Shown here in pieces: positions 39,395 through 48,148 of a DNA stretch of 64,000 nt (position 1 is the stretch's first letter; the number at the start of each line of letters is the position of its first letter). Location of the stretch: the NCBI GenBank assembly GCA_024234875.1, contig JACKNM010000020.1:24532-88531 (forward strand), written 5' to 3'. The stretch is from Ectothiorhodospiraceae bacterium (GTDB lineage Bacteria; Pseudomonadota; Gammaproteobacteria; HK1). The notes below the pieces were generated by a model. It was not told where the DNA came from and did no database searches. It saw only the letters and a program-made list of their open reading frames with translations. The translations under genes and the position numbers were made by a program.

Positions 39395-39558
39395 GGCGCG
39401 CGACGCTATGCGTGGGTCGGGGGCAAGTCAAGCCGCCGCGGCGGTGGCGCCGACGACGGCCGGGCGCAGACGCGCACCGTGGCCCGCGTTCATCCGCGCG
39501 GGCGGCGAGCTGCTACGATCGCGCGCCTCGCCGCCACCCCGACCAGGAGCCGCCGACG

Positions 39559-40626
39559 ATGACCCGAGGGCACGACACCGACGACGCGCCGGCAACGGGC
39601 AACGGGCTCACCTACCGCGACGCCGGGGTCGACATCGACCGCGGCAACGAGCTGGTGCGCCGGATCAAGCCACTGGCGGCCGCGACCATGCGCCCGGAGG
39701 TCCTCGCCGGCGTGGGTGGCTTCGGCGCCCTGGTGCGGGTGCCCGGCGAACGCTTCCGGGAGCCGGTGCTGGTCTCCGGCACCGACGGCGTCGGCACCAA
39801 GCTCCGGCTCGCCATCGCGACCGGCCGGCACGACACCATCGGCATCGACCTGGTCGCCATGTGCGTGAACGACGTCATCGCGCAGGGCGCGGAGCCGCTG
39901 TTCTTCCTCGACTACTTCGCCACCGGAAAGCTCGACGTCGACACCGCCGAGCGCGTGGTGGCGGGCATCGCCGAGGGCTGCCGCCAGGCCGGCGCGGCGT
40001 TGATCGGGGGCGAGACCGCGGAGATGCCCGGGATGTATGCCGCCGGCGACTACGATCTGGCGGGCTTCTGCGTCGGTGTGGTCGAGCGTGACCGCATCGT
40101 CGACGGGCGCAACGTCCGCCCGGGCGACACCCTGGTCGGGGTGGCGTCGAGCGGCCCGCACTCGAACGGCTACTCCCTGATCCGGCGCACGCTGGAGAAG
40201 GCAGCGGCCGACCTCGACGCGCCGGTCGGCGGCACCCCGCTCGGTGACCTGCTGCTGGCGCCGACCCGCATCTACGCCCGCGCGGTGCTCGCGGTGCTCG
40301 AGCGCATCGAGGTCGGCGGCATCGCCCACATCACCGGGGGCGGCATCACCGAGAACGTGCCACGCATGCTCCCCGACGCCACGGTGGCCGTCGTCGACAC
40401 CGCGAGCTGGACCCGACCGGCGGTCTTCGAGTGGCTCCAACGGGCCGGCGGGGTGGCCGAGTCCGAGATGTTGCGGACCTACAACTGCGGTGTCGGGCTG
40501 GTGCTCGCGGTGCGCGCCGGCGACGTCACGACCTGCATCGAGACCCTACGCGCCGCCGGCGAGACCGCCTGGGTGCTCGGCGAGGTGGTCGCCGGCGACG
40601 GACCACCGCGCGTGGCCTTGCGATGA
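39559..40626 (+). CDS. purM: Phosphoribosylformylglycinamidine cyclo-ligase
   Basis: 355 residues. LTYRDAGVDIDRGNELV at the N-terminus, VSGTDGVGTKLRLA, GGETAEMPGMYAAGDYDLAGFCVG and the C-terminal HITGGGITENVPRMLP and YNCGVGLVL. It makes aminoimidazole ribonucleotide in purine synthesis. AGGAG precedes the ATG; a TACGAT hexamer at 39514 may be the -10. Coupled to purN by ATGA. Confidence 0.97.
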   Translation: MTRGHDTDDAPATGNGLTYRDAGVDIDRGNELVRRIKPLAAATMRPEVLAGVGGFGALVRVPGERFREPVLVSGTDGVGTKLRLAIATGRHDTIGIDLVAMCVNDVIAQGAEPLFFLDYFATGKLDVDTAERVVAGIAEGCRQAGAALIGGETAEMPGMYAAGDYDLAGFCVGVVERDRIVDGRNVRPGDTLVGVASSGPHSNGYSLIRRTLEKAAADLDAPVGGTPLGDLLLAPTRIYARAVLAVLERIEVGGIAHITGGGITENVPRMLPDATVAVVDTASWTRPAVFEWLQRAGGVAESEMLRTYNCGVGLVLAVRAGDVTTCIETLRAAGETAWVLGEVVAGDGPPRVALR

Positions 40627-41276
40627 CCGAGGGCGCGGAGACCACGCGCGCCACGCGGTTGGCGGTCGTGGTCTCGGGTCGCGGTAGCAACCTGCAGGCG
40701 ATCCTCGACGCGGTCGCGAGCGGGGCACTCCGGGCCGAGGTGTGCGTGGTGGCCTCGAACCAGCCCGACGCACCGGCGCTCGATCGGGCCCGTCGCGCCG
40801 GCGTGCCCACGGTGGTCGTCGACCACCGCGAGGTCCGGCCCCGCGCGGCATTCGACGCCGCCCTCGCCGACGCCCTGGAGGCCCACCGCCCCGACTACGT
40901 GGTGCTCGCGGGCTTCATGCGGGTGCTCGGCGCGCCCTTCGTCGAGCGGTTCGCGGGGCGCCTGGTGAACATCCACCCCTCGCTCCTGCCAGCCTTCCCC
41001 GGTCTCGACACTCACCGTCGCGCGCTGGAGGCCGGGGTCGCCGAGCACGGCGCCACCGTGCACTTCGTCACCGCCGAGCTCGACGGCGGACCGTCGATTG
41101 CGCGTGCCCGAGTGCCGGTCCACCCCGACGACGACCCCGACCGCCTGGCCGCCCGCGTGCTCGCCCGCGAGCACGTGCTACTGCCGACCGTGCTCGCCTG
41201 GCTGGTGGCCGGCAAGGTGCGCCTCGAGCACGGTCGCGTCACCGTCGACAGCCACCCCGCCCCACTCGACATCTAA
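40623..41276 (+). CDS. purN: Phosphoribosylglycinamide formyltransferase
   Basis: 217 residues. VVSGRGSNLQAILDA (phosphate loop), LAGFMRVLGAPFVERFAGRLVNIHPSLLPAFPG (with the catalytic Asn-His) and ATVHFVTAELDGGP (catalytic Asp). It transfers formyl from 10-formyl-THF to GAR. The TAA stop is followed after one base by the inverted-repeat element at 41278. Confidence 0.96.
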   Translation: MTEGAETTRATRLAVVVSGRGSNLQAILDAVASGALRAEVCVVASNQPDAPALDRARRAGVPTVVVDHREVRPRAAFDAALADALEAHRPDYVVLAGFMRVLGAPFVERFAGRLVNIHPSLLPAFPGLDTHRRALEAGVAEHGATVHFVTAELDGGPSIARARVPVHPDDDPDRLAARVLAREHVLLPTVLAWLVAGKVRLEHGRVTVDSHPAPLDI

Positions 41277-41277
41277 T

Positions 41278-41452
41278 GGGGTCGGACCAACTCAGGTCCC
41301 TGATTCGAATCCATTTTCTTCTCGCTCTCCGGGCAGGCCCCGGCTGCCACCCGAGGCCGCGCACGGCTGGCCGGCGCGCACCCGTCCCGGTCTCTGGCAT
41401 CGACAGGCCGAGAAATCCTTTTCAGATCAGGAACGTAAGTTGGTCCGACCCC
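41278..41452 (+). mobile_element. MITE-like inverted-repeat element
   Basis: Bounded by a perfect 15-bp inverted repeat, GGGGTCGGACCAACT (41278-41292) and AGTTGGTCCGACCCC (41438-41452), with further imperfect pairing inward (TCCCTGATT against AGATCAGGAA). It is too short (175 bp) to encode a transposase and fills the whole gap between purN and the convergent trmJ. Similar GGGGTC-ended palindromes occur in other Gammaproteobacteria, reportedly linked to REP-associated tyrosine transposases; that link is from memory. Confidence 0.6.
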
Positions 41453-41470
41453 TTCACCGCCTTCACCGCT

Positions 41471-42238
41471 TCACCGGCGCGCGAGGCGCGCCTGGCGCTG
41501 CGCTGCCGCGAGGACCCCGCGCAGGATGGCGAGCTCCGACGTGCGCAGACCGAGGCGCGACACCAGCCGCCGTAGCCGGCGCCGGAGCAATCGCGGTGCA
41601 TCCGGGTCCAGGTAGTCGATCTCGACGAGGGCTGCCTCCAGGTGCTCCTGCAGCCGGTCGAGGTCGAGCGCGCTGGCGAGCGGATCCGGGTCGTGGACCG
41701 CGTCGACCGCACCCGCGCTCACCGCGGTGACCTCTGCATCGAGGGCCGCCAGCCGACACTCGTAGCTCACCACCTGCACCGCGGAGGCGAGATTGAGCGA
41801 CCGAAATGCCGGGTTGGTGGGGATGGTCACGTGGAGATGGCAGAGATCCAACTCCTCGTTGGTGAGCCCGGTGCGCTCGCGCCCGAACACGAGCGCCACC
41901 TCGGTGCCAGCCAGCGCCGCCTCGACTGCGCGCGCGGCCGCCGCGCGTGGCATCGCCTCGGGAAACGGCAACCGTCGCTCGCGCGCCGTCGTCCCGATCA
42001 CCAGGGTGCAGTCTCCGATCGCATCGATCAGCTCGGCGTGGACGCTGGCGCGGTACAGCACCTCGTCGGCCCCCGCCGCGCGCGCCGTGGCCTCGGCACA
42101 CGGGAACTCGACCGGGGCCACCAGGGCGAGACGATGCAGCCCCATCGTCCACATCGCGCGCGCCACCGCGCCGATGTTGCCGGGGTGCGAGGTGCCGACG
42201 AGGACGATGCGGATGGCTTCGAGCGCGGAGAGGGACAT
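41471..42238 (-). CDS. trmJ: tRNA (cytidine/uridine-2'-O-)-methyltransferase TrmJ
   Basis: 255 residues. SPOUT knot motifs IRIVLVGTSHPGNIGAVARAM at the N-terminus, LVFGRERTGLTNEELDLCHLHVTIPTN and FRSLNLASAVQVVSYE. The C-terminal extension (LRRRLRRLVSRLGLRTSELAILRGVL) is typical of TrmJ. It methylates the ribose of position 32 in several tRNAs. Divergent from suhB, the usual arrangement. Confidence 0.94.
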   Translation of the reverse strand: MSLSALEAIRIVLVGTSHPGNIGAVARAMWTMGLHRLALVAPVEFPCAEATARAAGADEVLYRASVHAELIDAIGDCTLVIGTTARERRLPFPEAMPRAAAARAVEAALAGTEVALVFGRERTGLTNEELDLCHLHVTIPTNPAFRSLNLASAVQVVSYECRLAALDAEVTAVSAGAVDAVHDPDPLASALDLDRLQEHLEAALVEIDYLDPDAPRLLRRRLRRLVSRLGLRTSELAILRGVLAAAQRQARLARR

Positions 42239-42332
42239 GGATGCGAGACCTGGAATCGACGATCGACCCGGCATTTTTCCAAACCCACGCAGGGCACTAC
42301 AATTGCCGTCGGTCACCGCCCCGGATCCCTGC

Positions 42333-43118
42333 ATGCACCCTCTGCTCAACATCGCCGAGCGCGCCGCGCGCGCCGCCGGCAACGTCATCGTGCGCCACGT
42401 CGGGCGCATCGACACGCTGAACATCTCGAGCAAGGGGCTCAACGACTTCGTGAGCGAGGTCGACGTGAACGCCGAGCGCGCGGTGGTGGACGTCATCCGC
42501 AAGGCCTACCCGAGCCATGCCATCCTCGGCGAGGAGACCGGGCGCGACGGCAACTCCGACCACGTCTGGATCATCGACCCACTCGACGGCACCACGAATT
42601 TCCTGCACGGATTCCCGCACTTCGCGGTCTCGATCGCGGTGGAGGTGCGCGGGCGCATCGAGCACGGGCTGGTGTTCGACCCGATGCGTCACGAGGTGTT
42701 CGCGGCCTCGCGTGGCGCCGGGGCCCGGCTCGACGACCGCCGCATCCGGGTCACCAACAACGGCCTCGCCGGCGGCCTCATCGGCACCGGCTTCCCGTTC
42801 CGGGACATGGCCCGGCTCGATTCCTATGTCGAAGGCCTCAAGTCGCTGATGACCGAGGCCGCTGGTATACGCCGAGCGGGCGCCGCGGCGCTCGACCTCG
42901 CCTACGTCGCGGCCGGGCGGCTGGACGGATTCTGGGAGTACGGGCTCAAGCCGTGGGATCTCGCCGCCGGCGCGCTGCTGGTGCGCGAGGCCGGCGGACT
43001 GGTCACCGACCCCCGCGGCGGTGAGGACTACATGCGAACGGGCGACGTGGTCGCGGCCAACCCACGCGCGCTCAAGGCGATTCTGGCGCGGCTCGCCCGC
43101 GCCGAGCCGAGGGGCTGA
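42333..43118 (+). CDS. suhB: Inositol-1-monophosphatase family protein SuhB
   Basis: 261 residues. Metal-binding motifs GEETG, IIDPLDGTTNFLHGFPHF and the C-terminal WDLAAGALLVREAGG. SuhB is both an inositol monophosphatase and, in E. coli, a component of the rRNA antitermination complex. A TACAAT hexamer at 42298 is a likely -10. First gene on the plus strand before the glycan genes. Confidence 0.95.
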   Translation: MHPLLNIAERAARAAGNVIVRHVGRIDTLNISSKGLNDFVSEVDVNAERAVVDVIRKAYPSHAILGEETGRDGNSDHVWIIDPLDGTTNFLHGFPHFAVSIAVEVRGRIEHGLVFDPMRHEVFAASRGAGARLDDRRIRVTNNGLAGGLIGTGFPFRDMARLDSYVEGLKSLMTEAAGIRRAGAAALDLAYVAAGRLDGFWEYGLKPWDLAAGALLVREAGGLVTDPRGGEDYMRTGDVVAANPRALKAILARLARAEPRG

Positions 43119-43167
43119 GCCGCCGGGGAGCCCGGAACCACGGACCGGCCACGGGAGGGTCGACAAG

Positions 43168-44118
43168 GTGTTCGAAGGTGCCAGGGTCGCGGTGGTCGTC
43201 CCCTGCTTCAACGAGGAGCGGCTGATCACGCGCGTCCTCGATACCATGCCCGACTTCGTCGATCGCATCTATGTGGTCGACGACCGCAGCACCGACGCGA
43301 CCACCGCCAAGGTGAAGCCCTACACCGCGCGCGACCCCGACCGCTATCGCCTGATCGTCCACGAGCGCAACCAGGGCGTCGGCGGCGCGATCGCCACCGG
43401 CTACAAGGCGGCGCGTGACGACCGCATCGACGTCACCGTGGTCATGGCCGGCGACGCGCAGATGGACCCGCACGACCTGCCGGCTCTGGTCGCCCCGGTG
43501 GCGCGGGGCGAATGCGACTACAGCAAGGGCAACCGCCTGTTCACCGGCGACGCCTGGAACATCATCCCGCGGGTGCGCTACCTCGGGAACTCGATGATCT
43601 CGCTGTTGACCAAGATCGCTTCCGGCTACTGGCACGTCGCCGACTCGCAATCGGGTTACACCGCGATCAACCTCGACGCGCTCGACACCATCGACTGGGA
43701 CCGGATGTACAAGCGCTACGGCCAGCCGAACGACCTGCTGGTGCGCCTCAACGTCTTCAACTTCCGCGTCCAGGACGTCCCGGTGCGGCCGATCTACGGC
43801 ATCGGCGAGAAGTCGGGGATCAAGCCGCTGCGGATGATCCCGCGCCTCGCGTGGCTGCTCTGGCGGCTGTTCCTGTACCGGATGGTGCAGAAATACGTGA
43901 TCCGGGACTTCCACCCACTCCTCTTCTTCTACCTGATGGGGCTGGTGCTGTTCCCGATCGGCGTGCTCTCCGGCGCCTGGCTGCTCGGCTATCGCATGCT
44001 GGTCGGGCCGGTCGCCGGAACGAGCGCCCTGTTCGCCGCATTCATGGTGATCACCGGGCTCCAGTTCCTGTTCTTCGCGATGTGGTTCGACATGGACTAC
44101 AACAAGCAGTTGCGGTGA
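43168..44118 (+). CDS. Membrane-anchored family 2 glycosyltransferase
   Basis: 316 residues from a GTG with GGAGG nine bases upstream. GT-A domain: VAVVVPCFNEERLITRVLD, IYVVDDRSTDATTAKV, MAGDAQMDPHDLPAL (metal/nucleotide-binding Asp) and the KRYGQPNDLLVRLNV acceptor region. Two hydrophobic segments at the C-terminus (FYLMGLVLFPIGVLSGAWLLGY and LFAAFMVITGLQFLFFAMWF) resemble dolichol- or undecaprenyl-phosphate sugar synthases. It probably loads a sugar onto a polyprenyl phosphate. First of four tightly spaced glycan genes. Confidence 0.85.
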   Translation: MFEGARVAVVVPCFNEERLITRVLDTMPDFVDRIYVVDDRSTDATTAKVKPYTARDPDRYRLIVHERNQGVGGAIATGYKAARDDRIDVTVVMAGDAQMDPHDLPALVAPVARGECDYSKGNRLFTGDAWNIIPRVRYLGNSMISLLTKIASGYWHVADSQSGYTAINLDALDTIDWDRMYKRYGQPNDLLVRLNVFNFRVQDVPVRPIYGIGEKSGIKPLRMIPRLAWLLWRLFLYRMVQKYVIRDFHPLLFFYLMGLVLFPIGVLSGAWLLGYRMLVGPVAGTSALFAAFMVITGLQFLFFAMWFDMDYNKQLR

Positions 44119-44132
44119 GGAGGAGAGACGCG

Positions 44133-45299
44133 ATGTCGACTGCTCCCGCGGATGCGATCGCGTTCGCCCGGCCCTGGTTCGACGAGGCGGAGGCGGAGGC
44201 CGCCGCCGCGGCCGTGCGTAGTGGGTGGGTCGTCGGCGGCCCACAGCTCGAGGCCTTCGAGGCCGAGTTCGCGCGCATCTGTGGCGTCCGACACGCCATC
44301 GGCATGTCGTCGTGGACGACCGGCGCGTTCCTCGTCCTGCACTGCCTCGGCATCGGCCCCGGGGACGAGGTGGTGGTGCCCTCGCTCACCTTCATCGCCA
44401 CCGCCAACGTCGCGGTGCACGTCGGCGCGCGCCCGATCTTCGCCGATGTCGCGAACGACACGACCTGGAACGTGGACCCGGGCGATGCGGCCGCCCGCAT
44501 CACCGAGCGCACGCGCGCGCTGCTTCCGGTCGACCAGCTCGGGCTGCCGTGCGACATCGACGCGTTCCGTGCCCTGGCCGACACCCACGGGCTCACGCTG
44601 ATCGACGACGCGGCCTGCGCCCTGGGCAGCCGGAATCGCGGTCGCCCGGTCGGCTCGCTCGCACCGATCTCGGTATTCAGCCTCCACGCACGCAAGGTCG
44701 TGACCACCGGCGAGGGTGGAGTCGTCACCACCGACGACGATGCGCTGGCCGAGCGGCTTCGTCGGCTGCGCAACCAGGGCATGTCGGCGTCGGCCTTCGA
44801 GCGGCGCGACGCGGGCGCGGCGCAGGCGCCGAGCTTTCCCGAGGTCGGCTTCAACTTCCGTATGACCGACGTCCAGGCCGCGATCGGGCGCGTCCAGCTC
44901 GGCAAGCTCGACACCATCGTCGAGCGGCGTCGTGCGATCGCCGAGCGCTACCTCGCCTACCTCGCCAACCACCCGGTGCTCGCGGCGCCGCGGGTGCCGG
45001 AAGGCATGGAGACCAACTGGCAGAGTTTCCAGATCGCGGTGCGCGACGATGCGCCAGTCGGTCGCGACGCGGTGGTCGAGGGCCTCGCCGCGCGCGGGGT
45101 CCCGGCCCGAATCGGGGTGATGGCGGCGCATCGCGAGGCGCCGTATCGCGACCGCGCCCCGCTGCTTCCGGCGACGGAGCGCGCCGCGGACCGAGCGCTA
45201 CAGCTCCCGATGCACCCCGGAATCACCGAATCGCAGTCGACGCGGGTGGTCGAGGCGCTCGATGCGGTCACCCGACCACTCGTGAGCGCCGGTGGATAG
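44133..45299 (+). CDS. DegT/DnrJ/EryC1 family PLP-dependent sugar aminotransferase
   Basis: 388 residues. SGWVVGGPQLEAFEAEFAR, DEVVVPSLTFIATANV, LIDDAACALG and FSLHARKVVTTGEGG, with the predicted PLP lysine at residue 188. The C-terminal half has NFRMTDVQAAIGRVQL. It should add an amino group to a keto-sugar nucleotide. The dehydratase/epimerase partner may be the enzyme at 48149. A strong AGGAGGAGA ribosome site. Overlaps the next gene. Confidence 0.92.
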   Translation: MSTAPADAIAFARPWFDEAEAEAAAAAVRSGWVVGGPQLEAFEAEFARICGVRHAIGMSSWTTGAFLVLHCLGIGPGDEVVVPSLTFIATANVAVHVGARPIFADVANDTTWNVDPGDAAARITERTRALLPVDQLGLPCDIDAFRALADTHGLTLIDDAACALGSRNRGRPVGSLAPISVFSLHARKVVTTGEGGVVTTDDDALAERLRRLRNQGMSASAFERRDAGAAQAPSFPEVGFNFRMTDVQAAIGRVQLGKLDTIVERRRAIAERYLAYLANHPVLAAPRVPEGMETNWQSFQIAVRDDAPVGRDAVVEGLAARGVPARIGVMAAHREAPYRDRAPLLPATERAADRALQLPMHPGITESQSTRVVEALDAVTRPLVSAGG

Positions 45300-46254
45300 G
45301 AGCCCCCCGGCGAGCCGGCACCGCGCCCTGATCCGACTCGCACTCCACGCGCTGGGCCTGGTGGCCATCTGTGTGGCGGTGATGGCGCTCGTCGGTCAGG
45401 ATCCGACGCGGGCGTTGACCGCGCTGGAGCCCCTCCTGCTCACTGCCCTCGTCGTCGCCTTCGCGATGCTGACCCTGCTCGCCGCCATCGGCTGGCGCTG
45501 GTGCCTGGCGGCGACCTCCGGCGCCTCGCCGGGACTCGGCCTCGCGCTGGTGAACGTCTCCTACATGCTGGTCGCGAAGTACCTGCCCGGAAAGGTGTGG
45601 GGGGTGCTGGCGCGCGTCGCGTTGGCACCGAGCGCCGGCGTCACCGCGACCGCGGTGGTGCGTGCCTCGGTGGCCGAGCAGATGCTGACGATCTGGGCCG
45701 GCATGGTGGTCGGTGGGTCGGCCCTCGCGTTGCCGTGGCTGTCGCCACTCGCGATCGTTGCATGCGCGCTTCTTGCACTCGCGCTCACGCCGCTGGCGGT
45801 GTCGACCGCGCTGTCGATGCTCGGCGTGCTGGTGCGTCTCGTGCCGGCGCTGCGACGACGCGTCGATCCGACGCATCTCGGCCTGCGTCTCGCGGCCACG
45901 CAAGCGCTGCGTGTGGTGATGCCCTACCTGGTGTCGTGGGTGATCATCGTCGGCTGCGTCGCCTTGCTGACCCACGCCATCGCGTCGACGCCTGCGCGCG
46001 AGGCGATCGCGGTCGGTGGTGCCTACGCCGTCGGGACGCTGGCCGGGTTCGTGGTGTTGCTCGCACCGGGCGGGATCGGCGTGCGTGAATCGGCCTTCGT
46101 GCTGCTGTCCCTGCCCTTCATCGAGGCCCGCGACGCGATTGCGGTCGCCGCCGCGCTACGGATCTGGACCACCGCCGGCGACGTCGCGGCAGGACTGCTG
46201 GGCCAGGTGCTCGCGGCGCGACTCGTCGACCAGACGGGCGGCACGCCGGCATGA
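45292..46254 (+). CDS. Lysylphosphatidylglycerol synthase TM-region/UPF0104 family membrane protein
   Basis: 320 residues from a GTG, about eight transmembrane helices. The KYLPGKVWGVLARV segment and the LAGFVVLLAPGGIGVRESAFVLLS block are family signatures. Related membrane domains act as lipid flippases or sit in glycan loci as putative lipid-linked-sugar translocators. That role is inferred from neighbours only. Overlaps both flanking genes, so cotranslated with them. Confidence 0.8.
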   Translation: MDRSPPASRHRALIRLALHALGLVAICVAVMALVGQDPTRALTALEPLLLTALVVAFAMLTLLAAIGWRWCLAATSGASPGLGLALVNVSYMLVAKYLPGKVWGVLARVALAPSAGVTATAVVRASVAEQMLTIWAGMVVGGSALALPWLSPLAIVACALLALALTPLAVSTALSMLGVLVRLVPALRRRVDPTHLGLRLAATQALRVVMPYLVSWVIIVGCVALLTHAIASTPAREAIAVGGAYAVGTLAGFVVLLAPGGIGVRESAFVLLSLPFIEARDAIAVAAALRIWTTAGDVAAGLLGQVLAARLVDQTGGTPA

Positions 46255-47459
46255 CGAGCAGCGATACACACCGACCGCTTCGCGTCCTCTTCGTCACCAC
46301 CAGCTTTCCACGCCACGCCGACGACTTCCCCGGCAGCTTCGTGTTCCGGATCGCGAAGTACCTGGTGCGCGCAGGCGTCGCCGTCACCGCGCTCGCGCCC
46401 CACGCCGCCGGCTGCGCGCGGGACGAGGAGATGGAGGGCGTGCGAGTCCGTCGGGTGCCCTACTTCTGGCCGACGTCACGACAGCGGCTCTTCTACGACG
46501 GCGGCGGCACGCTCGCCAATCTCCGCAACTCTTGGCTCGCGCGCGCCCAGGTGCCGAGCTATGCCGTCACCGGGCTGGCCGCGGTCCGTCACCATCTCGC
46601 CACCCACGACGTCGTCCACTGCCACTGGCTGCCGACCGCGATGCTCGCGCTCGCGGCGCGTACCCTCTCCCGCCACCGACCACCCATCGTGTTCACCAAC
46701 TGGGGCTCGGACACTCGGCTGCTACCCCAGCCGTTGGTGCGCGCGGTGCTGCGACGGGTCGAGGGCTGCGTCTCCACCGCGGCGGAGACCGACCGACACC
46801 TGGTCGCTGCCGGTCGCACCGAGTTCCGGCAGGTGATGGCGCCGGTCGACGAGGACCGGTTCGCGCCCGGCGCGGTGGCCGACGATCTCCGTGACGAGCT
46901 CGGGATCGCCGCGGAGCGCTCGGTGGTCGCCTTCGTCGGCCGCCTCGACGCGTTCAAGGACCCGGTGACCTTCCTCGAGGCGGTGCCACGATTCGGCAGC
47001 GATGCCGTCGGCGTGTTGATCGGCGACGGCGATCTGCGCCCGCAGTGCGAGCGCACCCACGCGCGCCTCGCGCTCGGGCCACGCGCTCTTATCCTCGGCG
47101 CGCGCAACGACCCCGAGCGCCTGCTCGCCATCGCGCGGGTGTTCGTCCATATCAGCCCGGTCGAGAACACCTGGGCGAACTCGATCGCCGAGGCCATGGT
47201 GATGGGCGTGCCGGTGGTGATGACCGACGTCGGCGCGACGCGCGAGCTGTTCACCTCGGAGCGCGACTGCCTGCTGGTGCCACCGCGCGACCCTGAAGCG
47301 CTGGCGGCGGCAGTACGAAGGATCCTCGACGACCCCGCGCTCGCGCGACGGCTCGTCGACGGCGCCCGCGACCTCCTGCGCCGCACCGGCAAGGATGCCG
47401 CCACCGCCACCGAGCGCCTCGTGGCGTACTACCGCGAGGTGCTGTCGCGGGGCGCGTAA
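46251..47459 (+). CDS. Family 4 glycosyltransferase
   Basis: 402 residues, GT-B fold. N-terminal VLFVTTSFPRHADDFPGSFV, then HCHWLPTAMLAL. The C-terminal donor site has VAFVGRLDAFKDPVTFLEA and HISPVENTWANSIAEAMVMGVPVVMTDVGATREL (EX7E-like region). Transfers a sugar from a nucleotide donor to a lipid-linked or other acceptor. Last gene of the plus-strand glycan set; the next gene is convergent 33 bp away. Confidence 0.9.
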   Translation: MTSSDTHRPLRVLFVTTSFPRHADDFPGSFVFRIAKYLVRAGVAVTALAPHAAGCARDEEMEGVRVRRVPYFWPTSRQRLFYDGGGTLANLRNSWLARAQVPSYAVTGLAAVRHHLATHDVVHCHWLPTAMLALAARTLSRHRPPIVFTNWGSDTRLLPQPLVRAVLRRVEGCVSTAAETDRHLVAAGRTEFRQVMAPVDEDRFAPGAVADDLRDELGIAAERSVVAFVGRLDAFKDPVTFLEAVPRFGSDAVGVLIGDGDLRPQCERTHARLALGPRALILGARNDPERLLAIARVFVHISPVENTWANSIAEAMVMGVPVVMTDVGATRELFTSERDCLLVPPRDPEALAAAVRRILDDPALARRLVDGARDLLRRTGKDAATATERLVAYYREVLSRGA

Positions 47460-47492
47460 GCGCACTATCCGGATGAAGCGCGGCGCGGCGAG

Positions 47493-48089
47493 TTACCTGC
47501 GGCCGTCGTGCCCCCCGGGTTCCGCTGCACTCCACCCGGGCGACGTGGGCGTTGCCGGCTGCACCCGCGCCGGAGTGCCCCACGCGCGAGACCCGTCCGG
47601 GATGTCGCTGCGCACCAGCGAGTTTGCGCCGATGACCGCCCGCGAGCCGATCGTCACCCCCATCGAGATCACGGCTTGCGGACCGACATACACACCGTCA
47701 CCGAGCCGTGTCGGCGCCTTGCGCGCAGGCTTCGCGCCGAGGCTCGTGTAGCGCTCGATGGTGTCGTGGCTGTAGATCTGCGCACCGGCGGAGATGCAGC
47801 ACCAGTCGCCGAGCACCAGCCCGCCGCTACCGTCGAGGATCACGTTCGGTCCGATCCAGCAGTCGCGCCCGACCTTCACGTCGCCGATCACCACCACGCT
47901 GTCGTAACAGGACGTGCCCTCGCCGAAGCCGTAGTCCGAGGCGATCTGCCACCGGTCGTTGATGAGGTCTCCCAACGGGAGGCGCCGATTCCATTCTCGC
48001 CGCATGCGCGCGGAGAGCTCGGAGGCGAGGAGCCTGAGGTCGCCGAGCAGGGTGTCGGCGCGTTGCTCCGATGGACGCTTACGGGGCAT
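47493..48089 (-). CDS. Left-handed beta-helix (hexapeptide) acyltransferase
   Basis: 198 residues. Hexapeptide repeats run from about residue 55 (SVVVIGDVKVGRDCWIGPNVILDGSG) through YVGPQAVISMGVTIGSRAVIGANSLV, ending IPDGSRAWGTPAR as in WbbJ/LacA-type O-acetyltransferases. Catalytic His in YSHDTIERY. The last 20 or so residues (ATPTSPGWSAAEPGG) are encoded by a REP-like repeat and are not part of the fold. Probably acetylates a sugar made by the neighbouring genes. Confidence 0.88.
   Translation of the reverse strand: MPRKRPSEQRADTLLGDLRLLASELSARMRREWNRRLPLGDLINDRWQIASDYGFGEGTSCYDSVVVIGDVKVGRDCWIGPNVILDGSGGLVLGDWCCISAGAQIYSHDTIERYTSLGAKPARKAPTRLGDGVYVGPQAVISMGVTIGSRAVIGANSLVRSDIPDGSRAWGTPARVQPATPTSPGWSAAEPGGHDGRR
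47514..47543 (-). repeat. REP-like palindrome inside a coding 3' end
   Basis: On the minus strand GTCGCCCGGGTGGAGTGC leads to CGGAACCCGGG, a near copy of the repeat at 60208-60239. It encodes the SPGWSAAEPGG part of the acyltransferase C-terminus. Confidence 0.55.
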
Positions 48090-48148
48090 GGAAGACAGGT
48101 CCGCCCGATGCACCGAGGAAGGTCGATGCGTCCACGCGCCGCGCCGCG

